Source: Rhodobiaceae bacterium UBA6963 (GTDB lineage: Bacteria; Pseudomonadota; Alphaproteobacteria; RS24). From it: a stretch of DNA of 28,881 bases. Below, piece by piece: positions 1-8,856 of the stretch (the stretch's first letter is position 1; every line of letters begins with the position of its first letter). The position numbers were made by a program, and so were the translations under genes. The notes beneath the pieces are model-generated. The model saw only the letters and a list, made by a program, of their open reading frames with translations. It did not search any database and was not told the DNA's origin. The stretch spans positions 1 to 28,881 of the forward strand of contig DJZB01000015.1 in NCBI GenBank assembly GCA_002450335.1, given 5' to 3'.

Positions 1-11
1 TCTTGTCATTC

Positions 12-33
12 ATAATGCACCATGTAGCATTAT
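12..33. repeat. Short inverted repeat upstream of tadA
   Basis: ATAATGC (12-18) and GCATTAT (27-33) form a perfect 7-bp inverted repeat with an 8-nt spacer. It may be the end of a terminator for a gene outside the window or an operator for tadA. No run of T long enough for a convincing terminator follows it. The rest of 1-66 shows nothing I can assign. Confidence 0.3.
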
Positions 34-66
34 ATTTTCAGAAAGTCCTGAGAATGTTGACCCCAA

Positions 67-561
67 ATGAACAACCAAGATGCACCCCCAATCAAACCTA
101 AAGCCAAGCCTGCCTCTACACCTATGCAACTTGCGCTTCAGCAAGCCACAGCCGCAGCCGAAAGGGGAGAAGTGCCTGTTGGCGCCGTCATTACGGATGC
201 AAAGGGGCAAGTAATCGCAGCCAATGGCAATAGAATTATAGAACATGCCGACCCTACCGCACATGCCGAGATGCTCGTCATCCGTGAGGCAACGACAATA
301 TTAAAAAATGAACGGCTTGTTGATTGCAATCTCTATGTAACGCTGGAACCCTGCCCAATGTGCGCCGGGGCAATTTCACTCGCACGCATCAAACGGCTTT
401 ATTATGGGGCTGGGGATGAAAAGGCTGGCGGCGCAGAACATGGTGTAAGATTATTTTCTCATCCATCATGTCATCACAGTCCTGAGATTTATGGGGGTCT
501 AGAGGAAATTGCTTGTGCGACAATTTTGCGGGATTTTTTTGCCGCTAAGCGTCAATCATAA
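67..561 (+). CDS. tadA: tRNA(adenine34) deaminase TadA
   Basis: Deaminates adenosine 34 to inosine in the anticodon of tRNA-Arg(ACG), in the cytoplasm, so that one tRNA reads CGU, CGC and CGA. The 164-residue protein has the cytidine-deaminase-fold zinc site: HAE at residues 66-68 (zinc His and proton-shuttling Glu) and PCPMC at 95-99 (two zinc Cys). The GEVPVGAVI stretch near residue 34 and the basic LRDFFAAKR tail are typical of TadA rather than of other deaminases. The first 19 residues are poorly conserved and Pro/Lys-rich; Met20 (position 124) is an alternative start, and neither has a strong Shine-Dalgarno sequence. Length fits the family. It stands alone, 53 nt before the next gene. 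Confidence 0.95.
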   Translation: MNNQDAPPIKPKAKPASTPMQLALQQATAAAERGEVPVGAVITDAKGQVIAANGNRIIEHADPTAHAEMLVIREATTILKNERLVDCNLYVTLEPCPMCAGAISLARIKRLYYGAGDEKAGGAEHGVRLFSHPSCHHSPEIYGGLEEIACATILRDFFAAKRQS

Positions 562-614
562 CTTGCATCAAATCTCCATTCATCTGAATATGATGCCCAA
601 CAAGGAGAAGACCA

Positions 615-1838
615 ATGAATTTCGATTATTCTGATAAAACCAAGTCACTGATTGACGATGTCTCAAGTTTTATGGATAAACACGTTTATCCTGCTGAGCC
701 GGTTTACTATCAACAGATGAAGGATTTCGGAGATGATCGCTGGCAAGTTGTGCCGGTTCTCGAAGAATTGAAAGCCAAAGCACAAGATGCTGGCCTTTGG
801 AATTTATTTCTGCCTGAAAGTAATCTAGGTGCCGGTTTGACTAATTTGGAATATGCTCCGCTCGCAGAATTAATGGGGCGGGTAGGCTTTGCCTCCGAAG
901 TGTTTAATTGCAGTGCGCCTGATACAGGAAATATGGAAGTGCTTGTCCGTTACGGTACACCAGCACAACAGGAAGAATGGCTGACGCCTCTCCTTGCCGG
1001 AGAAATTCGCTCTGCATTTTTGATGACTGAGCCGGATGTCGCTTCCTCAGACGCCACAAATATCAAAACATCTATCACCCGCGATGGTGACGAATATGTC
1101 ATTAATGGTCGTAAATGGTGGTCTTCTGGCCTCGGTGACCCGAGGTGTAAAGTGACAATCCTGATGGGAAAATCCGATTTTGATGCCCCCCGCCACCAAC
1201 AGCAATCCATGATACTTGTCCCAGTTGATACGCCCGGCGTTGAGATTATAAGACCCCTTACTGTTTTCGGCTATGATGATGCCCCGCATGGTCACATGGA
1301 AGTTAAGTTGGATAATGTGCGTGTCCCGGCTGAAAATATGCTGCTTGGTGAAGGCAGAGGGTTTGAAATCGCCCAAGGACGTCTTGGCCCGGGTCGTATC
1401 CACCATTGCATGAGAACAATCGGTCTTGCCGAGCGCGCTCTTGAAAAAATGTGTGCTCGCCTTGCTTCACGACAAGTTTTTGGCAAGAAAATCTATGAAC
1501 ATTCGCTCTGGGAAGAGCGCATTGCTGAAGCCAGAACTGATTTGGAAATGACACGTCTCTTATGCCTTAAAGCCGCCCATATGATGGATACGGTCGGTAA
1601 TAAAGTGGCACAAGCTGAGATTGCCATGATTAAAGTTGCCGGTCCAAAGACAGCGCTTAAAATCATTGATAATGCAATACAATCCCATGGCGGCGGCGGT
1701 GTCAGTCAAGATTTTGATCTGGCAAAAATGTACACAAATGCGCGCACCATGCGTCTGGTTGATGGCCCTGATGAAGTTCATAACCGCGCTATTGCCCGTA
1801 TTGAAATGAAAAAATATATTGATCAGTCGCAAGCTTAA
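615..1838 (+). CDS. Acyl-CoA dehydrogenase, ACAD10/11-like
   Basis: FAD-dependent acyl-CoA dehydrogenase of 407 residues, expected to introduce the alpha-beta double bond in an acyl-CoA and pass electrons to ETF. FLMTEPDVASSDATN (near residue 135) matches the FAD/substrate-binding signature, and the C-terminal DGPDEVHNRAIARIE is characteristic of the ACAD10/ACAD11-like branch. In that branch Asp383 of DGP aligns with the catalytic Glu of EGT in medium-chain enzymes, so the base is probably Asp; this is my alignment by eye. AAGGAG 7 nt upstream of ATG 615 supports the start. It converges on mutL with only 3 nt between the stops. The substrate cannot be told from sequence; long or branched/hydroxylated acyl-CoAs are possible. 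Confidence 0.9.
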   Translation: MNFDYSDKTKSLIDDVSSFMDKHVYPAEPVYYQQMKDFGDDRWQVVPVLEELKAKAQDAGLWNLFLPESNLGAGLTNLEYAPLAELMGRVGFASEVFNCSAPDTGNMEVLVRYGTPAQQEEWLTPLLAGEIRSAFLMTEPDVASSDATNIKTSITRDGDEYVINGRKWWSSGLGDPRCKVTILMGKSDFDAPRHQQQSMILVPVDTPGVEIIRPLTVFGYDDAPHGHMEVKLDNVRVPAENMLLGEGRGFEIAQGRLGPGRIHHCMRTIGLAERALEKMCARLASRQVFGKKIYEHSLWEERIAEARTDLEMTRLLCLKAAHMMDTVGNKVAQAEIAMIKVAGPKTALKIIDNAIQSHGGGGVSQDFDLAKMYTNARTMRLVDGPDEVHNRAIARIEMKKYIDQSQA

Positions 1839-1841
1839 AAA

Positions 1842-3746
1842 CTAACGACGCCCAAAAAGTTTTTCAATATCAGCCAGTTTTAGCTCTACATAGGTCGGGC
1901 GACCATGATTGCATTGCCCGGCATGTGGCGTGGCTTCCATCTCGCGCAGCAATGCATTCATTTCTGCACCATTGAGCCTACGCCCGGCGCGCACAGAGCC
2001 GTGACAAGCAAGTGTGCTGCATATTTCTTCAAGTTTTTCCTTAATGGCAAGTGCCGCCCCAAGCTCCACAATTTCATCCGCCAGATCCTGTACAAGTTGT
2101 TTCACATCTGCGCCCCTAAAAAGCGTCGGAATTTCTCTTACCAGAACCGCACCATCGCCAAAGCTTTCAAGTACAAATCCAATCTCAGCAAGCTCCGCGC
2201 TTCGCGCCATAAGACGGTCAGTCTCGGCGCTATCAAGCTCGACCACTTCGGGCAGGAGTAAAATTTGACGTTCGACCCCTCTGGCCGCCATATCCTCTTT
2301 CATGCGCTCATAAACCAGTCTCTCATGGGCGGCATGCTGGTCAACAATCACCAGCCCGTCAGCTGTTTGGGCGAGAACATAAGTCTCGTGAAGCTGTGCG
2401 CGTGCCAATCCCAAAGGATAAGCGTCTAAACTCTCATTTGGGTTTTCAGCCCCGGTCAAACTGGTTTCACCGGTTTGGGCGTCACTAATCTGGGTTAAGT
2501 TGGCATGAGGCGGCGCTTCATAACCACTTAGCTGAGCAAAACCGGCTTGTTGCCCATCGACTTCATGGGGTTGCGTCATATCCAACATGGGAGGCGCTGT
2601 GGGTCTTTCACCTCGACCTCCATACCCATAGGATGGCACGGAAAAAGATCTTAATGCTGTATCCGCCACTGTTGTAGACGCTCGGTGGCCCGCTTCAGCG
2701 AGTGCAGTTCTGAGCGCACCGACAATCATACTGCGTATCAAAGCCGGGTCACGAAAACGCACCTCGGTTTTCGCCGGATGAACATTCACATCAACCTCAG
2801 ACGGGTCAAGATCAACAAAAAGCGCTACTGCAGGGTGTCGGTTGCGCGCCAGAAAATCCTGATATGCCCCCCGCACTGCACCGTTCAGAAGTCGGTCTTT
2901 AACAGGACGCCCATTAACAAAAAGATACTGCATTTGTGCGGTTGCACGATTAAATGTCGGCAACCCGGCAAAACCCGTAAGACGCATATCCCCCTTTTCT
3001 GTCTCCCTTTCGGCAGAAACAGGCACGGCATTACGTCCAAAATCTTGCCCCATGACGCCAGCAAGGCGGTTTAGACGAGATGTATCTGAAACATCTGGTT
3101 CAGCTGAAACTGCAAAACTCCTGCGCCCCTCCGAAGTCAGACTAAAGCCAACCTCTGGATATGCCATAGCCAGTCGGCGAACCACATCACCAACAGCTGT
3201 GGTTTCGGCCCGGTCGCTTTTTAAGAACTTCAGCCGCGCCGGGGTTGCGAAGAATAAATCCCTGACCTCTATGCGCGTGCCTTGTGAGCCCGATGTCGGC
3301 TTTAAATCACCAACTTTTCCTGCGGTTATATCTAATTGCATAGCTGAATTTATATCGGTCTCACCACCAGTCTTAAGATCCTGCAGAGGTCGGGATGTAA
3401 TGGTCATTTTCGACACAGCGCCAATAGAAGGTAATGCCTCGCCGCGAAAACCGAGCGTGGACACACGAAACAGGCGATCACCACCATCACCCTCCGGTAA
3501 TTTAGATGTCGCGTGACGTTCAATCGCCAGCATCATGTCATCCGGGGTCATGCCATGACCATTATCACTGACAATAATCAAAGACTTGCCACCTGCGCCC
3601 AAGGTTATGTCAATACGGGTTGCGTCCGCATCAATTGCATTTTCGACAAGTTCTTTGACAACGCTGAACGGTCGCTCAACAACCTCGCCTGCGGCAATGC
3701 GATTAATTGTTCCCTCAGGTAATTTGCGTATCTTTTTTTCAAACAT
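1842..3746 (-). CDS. mutL: DNA mismatch repair protein MutL (endonuclease type)
   Basis: Mismatch-repair ATPase that couples MutS recognition to strand incision. The N-terminal GHKL ATPase has ELVENAIDA (residues 32-40, catalytic Glu and Mg-binding Asn), DNGHGM and FRGEALPSIG, then GTRIEVRDLFFATPAR. A Pro/Gly-rich linker spans about 365-445. The C-terminal domain carries DQHAAHERLVYE (469-480), which fits the endonuclease motif DQHA(X)2E(X)4E, plus ACHGSVRAG, GQCNHGRPT and the terminal FGRR. The protein should therefore nick DNA itself and not need MutH. Start: ATG 3746 gives 634 residues and the usual family N-terminus, with only a weak GGTAA upstream. ATG 3791, and TTG 3785 behind AAGGGAG, are in-frame alternatives adding about 13-15 residues. 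Divergent from the DUF3604 gene. Confidence 0.96.
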   Translation of the reverse strand: MFEKKIRKLPEGTINRIAAGEVVERPFSVVKELVENAIDADATRIDITLGAGGKSLIIVSDNGHGMTPDDMMLAIERHATSKLPEGDGGDRLFRVSTLGFRGEALPSIGAVSKMTITSRPLQDLKTGGETDINSAMQLDITAGKVGDLKPTSGSQGTRIEVRDLFFATPARLKFLKSDRAETTAVGDVVRRLAMAYPEVGFSLTSEGRRSFAVSAEPDVSDTSRLNRLAGVMGQDFGRNAVPVSAERETEKGDMRLTGFAGLPTFNRATAQMQYLFVNGRPVKDRLLNGAVRGAYQDFLARNRHPAVALFVDLDPSEVDVNVHPAKTEVRFRDPALIRSMIVGALRTALAEAGHRASTTVADTALRSFSVPSYGYGGRGERPTAPPMLDMTQPHEVDGQQAGFAQLSGYEAPPHANLTQISDAQTGETSLTGAENPNESLDAYPLGLARAQLHETYVLAQTADGLVIVDQHAAHERLVYERMKEDMAARGVERQILLLPEVVELDSAETDRLMARSAELAEIGFVLESFGDGAVLVREIPTLFRGADVKQLVQDLADEIVELGAALAIKEKLEEICSTLACHGSVRAGRRLNGAEMNALLREMEATPHAGQCNHGRPTYVELKLADIEKLFGRR

Positions 3747-3839
3747 TTTTGTGTTACCAGACTGATTCTTTTTTGATTTTAACAAAATCATCTCCCTTGC
3801 GTCGCCCCACAGAGGCGATTAGCATGTTGATAAATTTTT

Positions 3840-3844
3840 GAGGG
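3840..3844 (+). promoter_or_regulatory. Ribosome binding site deciding the DUF3604 start
   Basis: GAGGG lies 8 nt before ATG 3853. An in-frame TTG at 3838 would place this sequence inside the coding region, so ATG 3853 is preferred. Confidence 0.6.
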
Positions 3845-3852
3845 TCGAAAAC

Positions 3853-6117
3853 ATGTCAGACACAAACAACAACAATTCATCAAATACTGCCAAAATTATC
3901 TCCGGGATTATTCTCGGACTTATTTTATTTTGCGGCCTTTATGTGGTTGGCATCTACCTAGACCTCTATGGCAAAACCCGTGACGCAGGGGTTATTCAAG
4001 CCGGCGGTCTCGCACCGGAAATCATTTCCCAGCGAGTAGACACGCAACAAGCCGCCATTGGTCAAATGGATGAAAATAACGAAGCGCAAATCTTATTCGG
4101 CGATTTACATGTTCATAGCACCTTCTCAACAGATGCATTTTTATGGTCCATGCCACTTTATGGCGGCGAAGGTGTTTATCCAATCGCAGATGCTTGCGAT
4201 TATGCGCGCTACTGCTCTGGCATAGATTTTTGGGCAATCACCGACCATGCCGAAGCCACAACAAAAAAGCGATGGTCACAAACCAAGCAATCACTGCGTG
4301 ATTGTAATGCCCGTGCGGGTGACCCATCTAACCCGGATATGATCAGTTATCTTGGCTTTGAGTGGTCTCAAGTCGGCGCTACACCAGAAACGCATTATGG
4401 TCATAAAAATGTAATTTTTGAAGGTCTTGAGGATAAAGAACTGGCTATGCGTCCTATTGCCTCCGGCGGTCTGGCAACAGAGGTACTTCGTAATCAGTCC
4501 TCAAATATGATGCCCCGCTCAACCGTATTTCTAGATTTTGAAAATCGTCAGGTCTATTACGACATCAGAAAATATCTCGCAGAGATTGGAGAAGCACCAT
4601 CATGCGACCCGTCATTACCTTCAAACGAATTGCCGGAAGATTGCTTTGAAATTGCCGAAACACCCGCTGATTTGGTCAAGCGCCTCGGGCAACAAAATCT
4701 AGACCCTTTGATTATTCCGCATGGTTCAAGCTGGGGCTTTTATACCCCATTCCTAACCACGTGGGACAAGCAACTTAAAACCGCTATGTATCCGGATAAA
4801 TTTAAGCTGATTGAAATTATGTCCGGCCATGGAAATTCCGAGGAATATAGGGATTATAAAAACGCTATTCCCGGTGAAGACGGCATGCTCGCTTGCCCTG
4901 AACCCACAGAAAATTTCACACCATTATGTCATCGAGCCGGCGAAATTTTAATGGAAAGATGCCTGGTTTCAGGTGAGACACAGGATGTTTGCGAGGACCG
5001 CGCCGAATATGCCCGCTTTGCAGCCGTCAATATGATTACTGCCGGGCATTTATCTATCGGGGCCAGCGAACCAAGCGATTGGCTTGATACAGGTCAATGC
5101 ATTGACTGTTTCAGACCTTCTTTCAATCACCGCCCCGGCACCAGCATCCAATATGGGTTAGCGATTTCCAATTTTGACGACCCTGAAAATCCTACCCGGT
5201 TTAACTGGGGCTTTATATCAGCCAGTGACAATCACCGCGCCCGACCCGGCACCGGCTATAAGCCTGCCCAAAGATTGCGGACAACCGAAATGGCACGTAT
5301 CGAGTCCGATTATCTGATTGATATGATGCGTCAGACCAATGAAGAATATGCCGAAGCAGTATTAGAGACACTTGAAGACCGACGTGATGACCTTAGCTTC
5401 AATATGCTGGAGGTTGAACGACAGGGCAGCTACTGGACAACAGGCGGTCTTGCCGCGGTCCACACGCCAAGTCGTGACCGCAAAACCGTTTTTAATGCCA
5501 TGGAAAACCGTCAGGTATATGCCACATCAGGCCCGCGAATTTTGCTCTGGTTTGATATGAAAACCAATAATGAAACAATACGCATGGGCGGCACAACCAG
5601 CACAGATGCCAACCCGACATTCAGCGTCAAGGCAGTTGGTGATTTTGATCAACTCCCCGGATGCCCGACCCATGTTGTTGACAATCTGGGTGCGGAACGC
5701 GTGCAGAAATTATGTGGCGGCGAATGTTACAACCCGTCCGATGAGAGATTGCCAATCACCCGCATTGAGATTATTCGGATTAAGCCCCAAATATCACCCG
5801 ATGAAAGTGTCGGCGATTTGATTGAAGACCCGTGGCTTGTGCATCAATGCGATACATCAAGTGAAGGCTGCCAATTCAGCTTCACTGATGAAGATTTTGT
5901 CAAAGACGGACGTGATACAACTTATTATGCCCGCGCCATTCAAAGCCCGACACAGGTCATAAACGCCGATCCGTTACGTTGTGAATATGACGAAGCCGGG
6001 CAATGTGTAAAAGTTAACCTTTGCTATGGCGATTACCGTCAAGATCCAAATGACCCCTGCGATGACCCAAGCGAAGAACGCGCATGGTCTTCGCCAATTT
6101 ATGTAAATATTGAGTAA
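3853..6117 (+). CDS. DUF3604 family protein, membrane-anchored, metal-site motifs
   Basis: A 754-residue protein of the DUF3604 family, whose biochemical role is not established. One hydrophobic segment (about residues 15-37) with few positive charges before it suggests an uncleaved anchor with the bulk in the periplasm. The body has PHP/amidohydrolase-like metal motifs: FGDLHVHSTFSTDA (83-96, HxH), AITDHAE (128-134), PHGSSWGF (near 293) and SASDNHRARPGTGY (near 460). That pattern suggests a metal-dependent hydrolase, possibly a phosphoesterase; this is inference. About 20 cysteines lie outside the membrane segment, consistent with disulfides in the periplasm. The stop codon overlaps the next start by 1 nt, so it heads an operon with a PPIase-like and a HupE/UreJ-like gene. 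Confidence 0.88.
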   Translation: MSDTNNNNSSNTAKIISGIILGLILFCGLYVVGIYLDLYGKTRDAGVIQAGGLAPEIISQRVDTQQAAIGQMDENNEAQILFGDLHVHSTFSTDAFLWSMPLYGGEGVYPIADACDYARYCSGIDFWAITDHAEATTKKRWSQTKQSLRDCNARAGDPSNPDMISYLGFEWSQVGATPETHYGHKNVIFEGLEDKELAMRPIASGGLATEVLRNQSSNMMPRSTVFLDFENRQVYYDIRKYLAEIGEAPSCDPSLPSNELPEDCFEIAETPADLVKRLGQQNLDPLIIPHGSSWGFYTPFLTTWDKQLKTAMYPDKFKLIEIMSGHGNSEEYRDYKNAIPGEDGMLACPEPTENFTPLCHRAGEILMERCLVSGETQDVCEDRAEYARFAAVNMITAGHLSIGASEPSDWLDTGQCIDCFRPSFNHRPGTSIQYGLAISNFDDPENPTRFNWGFISASDNHRARPGTGYKPAQRLRTTEMARIESDYLIDMMRQTNEEYAEAVLETLEDRRDDLSFNMLEVERQGSYWTTGGLAAVHTPSRDRKTVFNAMENRQVYATSGPRILLWFDMKTNNETIRMGGTTSTDANPTFSVKAVGDFDQLPGCPTHVVDNLGAERVQKLCGGECYNPSDERLPITRIEIIRIKPQISPDESVGDLIEDPWLVHQCDTSSEGCQFSFTDEDFVKDGRDTTYYARAIQSPTQVINADPLRCEYDEAGQCVKVNLCYGDYRQDPNDPCDDPSEERAWSSPIYVNIE

Positions 6118-7016
6118 TGACTGATATGGAAAAACCTTCTTCTGAAAACCTGCCCTATATGCCATTTCTGCTTGGGCTAATGGCACTTGCAGGTCTCGTC
6201 GTCGCGGTCAGCACAGTTTTTGATACCCCAAAACCTGACTATGAAGGCACCGCCGTCGCGTTTGTTAATGAAGCGCCCATACCTGAAACAGGTTACCTCA
6301 GAGCCTTGTCTATGCTTGAGCAAGATAAGCGCGGCCCAATCACAGATGCAGACAGAACACGCATCCTGGATTTATTGATTGAAGAAGAATTGCTCATTCA
6401 ACGCGCTGATGAGATTAATCTTATTGGGATTGATAGCTCAGTCCGTAAATCACTAACCAACGCGATGATACAATTTATCATATCTGAAAATGGTGACACC
6501 GAGATAACAGAGGACATTCTGAACTCGCATTTTTTGAATAACCTCGATTATTTTACCCCGAGCAAACAAATATGGGTGAAACGCATTTATGTCAGAGGCG
6601 CGCGTGATGATGCTGAACAACGACTGCAAGAAATTCGTATGGCCCTCCAGCAGGGTGAAAATTTTGATACTGTCGCGGCGCGGCTTGGTGATGAAATTTT
6701 TCCTGAAATTCCGAATAGCCTATTGCCACCAGCCAAATTACAAGCCTATTTAGGCCCGGCTCTGACCCAAACCGTCATTTCTTTGAATGAAGGGGCAATT
6801 ACGAATGCACTTCGTGTCGGTAGTGGGTGGCATTTTTTATATTTAGTTCAGCAGCGCAAAGGCGTTGTTCCGGAATTTGACGATATCCGAGATCAGGTCG
6901 AAAATGACTATCTCAGAAAAGTCGAAGAAAAAGCGCTCCGCGATTATCTTGATTGGCTTCGGGAGCGAGCCGATATTGATCAAACCGCTTCTCAACTTCA
7001 ACCAGCCGATTTTTAG
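6117..7016 (+). CDS. Membrane-anchored parvulin-like peptidyl-prolyl isomerase
   Basis: A 299-residue protein with a single N-terminal membrane segment (about residues 14-34) followed by a SurA_N/PpiD-like helical region and a degenerate parvulin rotamase domain (about 145-255, including SKQIWVKRIYV, GENFDTVAARLGDE and SGWHFLYLVQQRKG). A C-terminal helix, FDDIRDQVENDYLRK, resembles the segment that closes SurA-type chaperones. It should act in the periplasm on protein folding. The start overlaps the DUF3604 stop (TAATG), indicating translational coupling; Met4 at 6126 is an alternative start. The pairing suggests that it helps fold the cysteine-rich DUF3604 protein or the following membrane protein. 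The rotamase core is divergent, so enzymatic activity is uncertain. Confidence 0.82.
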   Translation: MTDMEKPSSENLPYMPFLLGLMALAGLVVAVSTVFDTPKPDYEGTAVAFVNEAPIPETGYLRALSMLEQDKRGPITDADRTRILDLLIEEELLIQRADEINLIGIDSSVRKSLTNAMIQFIISENGDTEITEDILNSHFLNNLDYFTPSKQIWVKRIYVRGARDDAEQRLQEIRMALQQGENFDTVAARLGDEIFPEIPNSLLPPAKLQAYLGPALTQTVISLNEGAITNALRVGSGWHFLYLVQQRKGVVPEFDDIRDQVENDYLRKVEEKALRDYLDWLRERADIDQTASQLQPADF

Positions 7017-7028
7017 ACTGGAAAGCTA

Positions 7029-8333
7029 ATGCTCAAAAGTCTTATGAAGGCTTGTGCTCAAAAATTGTTCGGCGTTGCAATCATGGTTGCACTTACACCG
7101 GCTTTATTGGCAAGCCATGAACTTATTTTAAGTGGTGTTGGCGTAGAAAGTGTCCGCGCACATGAAAAAAGTCAGTCCTTCTCAAAATGGCGCAGTACTG
7201 AAAAAGGTATTGCCGTTATTTTCACCGTGGCCGCGCGTCAGATAACACTTTTGCCCCCTGTCAATCCCAATGCCCCATCGCTTGAGCGCACATTGAGCCA
7301 ACATCTAGATAACACAATAACATTATCAAAACTTGAAGCCCACTGCATTGCCTCCGGCTTTTCACCACGTAAAGCGCGCCCCGGCTTTATCAGCATGGAA
7401 AATTACTTCATGTGTCCTGCCGAAGAAACCGAGGATAGCGATACAGTCACTATCGGCATTGAAAGCTTTGTAGATTATGCCGAAACCCATATTCATTTCG
7501 CACAATTCAAGAATGAAACCGGACAGTATCGCGGCTATCTATTTAATTATGACCGGAGACAGGATGTTCTGAGTCTTGAGGCAGACGGCAACATGGTCGC
7601 CGAGGACATAGGGCTCCTTCAAACCTTTTTCCGTTATAGCCATATAGGTATTACCCATATTTTAAGTGGCGTTGACCATTTAGTTTTTCTGCTCGGTCTT
7701 TTACTTCTTACCAACCGCTTAAGAGACGTTGTGCTGGTGGTGACCGGCTTTACCATCGGTCACAGTCTTACACTGGGACTGAGTGCCATGAAGATTGTCT
7801 CAACTCAGTCTGCCATTGTTGAGGGGCTCATCGGATTTACCATTTTGGTCGTTGCTGCCGAGGCCGTTATGGCGCGGCGAAATCTAATGTGGTTGGCAGG
7901 TGGAGTATTTGCGCTGATGCTGTTTTTCATGGGGCTCTATTCCATCACGCTTGAAGCCCCTATGCCAATTAATGGATGGGCCGGCTTAATGCTCTTTGCA
8001 GTCGCTTACGGATTTTATTCTCAGAACCTAAACATCGTGAGACAGACATTGCCTATTATGGTTGTGATTTTTGGTCTCGTACATGGATTCGGGTTTGCCG
8101 GTGTTTTGGTTGAAGCAGGTCTCCCGAATAATCGACTGCTATCAGCCCTTATCGGGTTTAATATTGGCGTCGAAATCGGTCAGCTTTTGATTGTCGCCGT
8201 TATTTGGTTCGGTTTTTTCCGGTATATGCATACACGCTTTCCGGAAAAACTGCGTGGGGCAATTACCGACTTTGCTGGTATCGCAATGTGCGGCGTCGGC
8301 ATGTTCTGGTTTGCCTCAAGACTGCTGATTTAG
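7029..8333 (+). CDS. HupE/UreJ family integral membrane protein
   Basis: A 434-residue protein with an N-terminal signal sequence (hydrophobic stretch near 13-28, probable cleavage before HEKSQSFSKW), an extracytoplasmic domain to about residue 195, then seven or eight membrane helices. Family signatures are HILSGVDHLVFLLG, GFTIGHSLTLGL, GLVHGFGFAG and FNIGVEIGQ, which match the HupE/UreJ_2 group. Some HupE/UreJ relatives move nickel or cobalt, but this long form is usually of unknown function. No hydrogenase or urease gene lies in the window, so a nickel role is not supported by context. It lies 12 nt after the PPIase gene with a GGAA ribosome site and ends convergently 13 nt from the RraA-like gene. 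Confidence 0.85.
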   Translation: MLKSLMKACAQKLFGVAIMVALTPALLASHELILSGVGVESVRAHEKSQSFSKWRSTEKGIAVIFTVAARQITLLPPVNPNAPSLERTLSQHLDNTITLSKLEAHCIASGFSPRKARPGFISMENYFMCPAEETEDSDTVTIGIESFVDYAETHIHFAQFKNETGQYRGYLFNYDRRQDVLSLEADGNMVAEDIGLLQTFFRYSHIGITHILSGVDHLVFLLGLLLLTNRLRDVVLVVTGFTIGHSLTLGLSAMKIVSTQSAIVEGLIGFTILVVAAEAVMARRNLMWLAGGVFALMLFFMGLYSITLEAPMPINGWAGLMLFAVAYGFYSQNLNIVRQTLPIMVVIFGLVHGFGFAGVLVEAGLPNNRLLSALIGFNIGVEIGQLLIVAVIWFGFFRYMHTRFPEKLRGAITDFAGIAMCGVGMFWFASRLLI

Positions 8334-8346
8334 ATACTGGTAGTTT

Positions 8347-8856
8347 TTATTTAAGCTTTTGAGAGGCAATAATAACGCCGTCTGAGTCGGCATAAAGCCA
8401 TGCGCCGGGATAGATATTAATACCATCAATACGCAGAGGCACATTTATACTGCCCACACCACGTTTAATGCTCTTTTTTGGGTGCGTGCCCAAAGCTTTA
8501 ATCCCGACATTAGCCTCAGCCAGTTCAAGCGTATCTCTCACGAAACCGTTTATTACAATGCCGGCCCAACCGTTTGCTTCAGCAAGCTTGCCTAGATTGC
8601 CGCCCAGTAAAGCGCACCGGGTGGAGCCGTGGCCATCAACAATAATCACCTGCCCCTCACCCTTACTTTCCAGCAATTCCCTCAGCGCACCATTATCCTC
8701 AAATGTATCGAGTGTCACAATCGGCCCGCTGAAAGCCAAGCGCTTCCCAAAATCTCTGAACGCCAGCCCGAGGTAAGCCAGTTCGTCAGAGTAAGCATCT
8801 GACAAGTCGGCTGTACAAATTAACTCTCCGGGTGTTGGTTCAGAAGTTCCAGCCAT
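8347..8856 (-). CDS. RraA-like / HMG aldolase family protein
   Basis: A 169-residue member of the RraA fold family. This family includes the RNase E inhibitor RraA and metal-dependent HMG/CHA aldolases, some of which also decarboxylate oxaloacetate. The sequence has LLGGNLGKLA followed by INGFVRDTLE, giving the Gly-X20-Arg-Asp-X2-Glu pattern linked to aldolase/decarboxylase members; E. coli RraA has GAVRQ at this place. An enzymatic role is therefore more likely than RNase E control. The C-terminal ADSDGVIIA is also typical. Its ATG overlaps the aceA stop by 1 nt (TAATG) and has no good ribosome site of its own, so translation is probably coupled to isocitrate lyase. A role around glyoxylate/oxaloacetate or pyruvate is a reasonable guess. 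Confidence 0.85.
   Translation of the reverse strand: MAGTSEPTPGELICTADLSDAYSDELAYLGLAFRDFGKRLAFSGPIVTLDTFEDNGALRELLESKGEGQVIIVDGHGSTRCALLGGNLGKLAEANGWAGIVINGFVRDTLELAEANVGIKALGTHPKKSIKRGVGSINVPLRIDGINIYPGAWLYADSDGVIIASQKLK

Noticed and set aside
3747..3791. Extended MutL start at ATG 3791
   Set aside because: The AAGGGAG sequence is directly adjacent to this ATG, too close for normal use, and the extra residues are not conserved. TTG 3785 at good spacing remains possible, so the start is not certain.
7029..8333. Nickel import for hydrogenase or urease by the HupE/UreJ-like protein
   Set aside because: No hydrogenase, urease or nickel-related gene is nearby and the protein belongs to a longer subgroup of unknown function.
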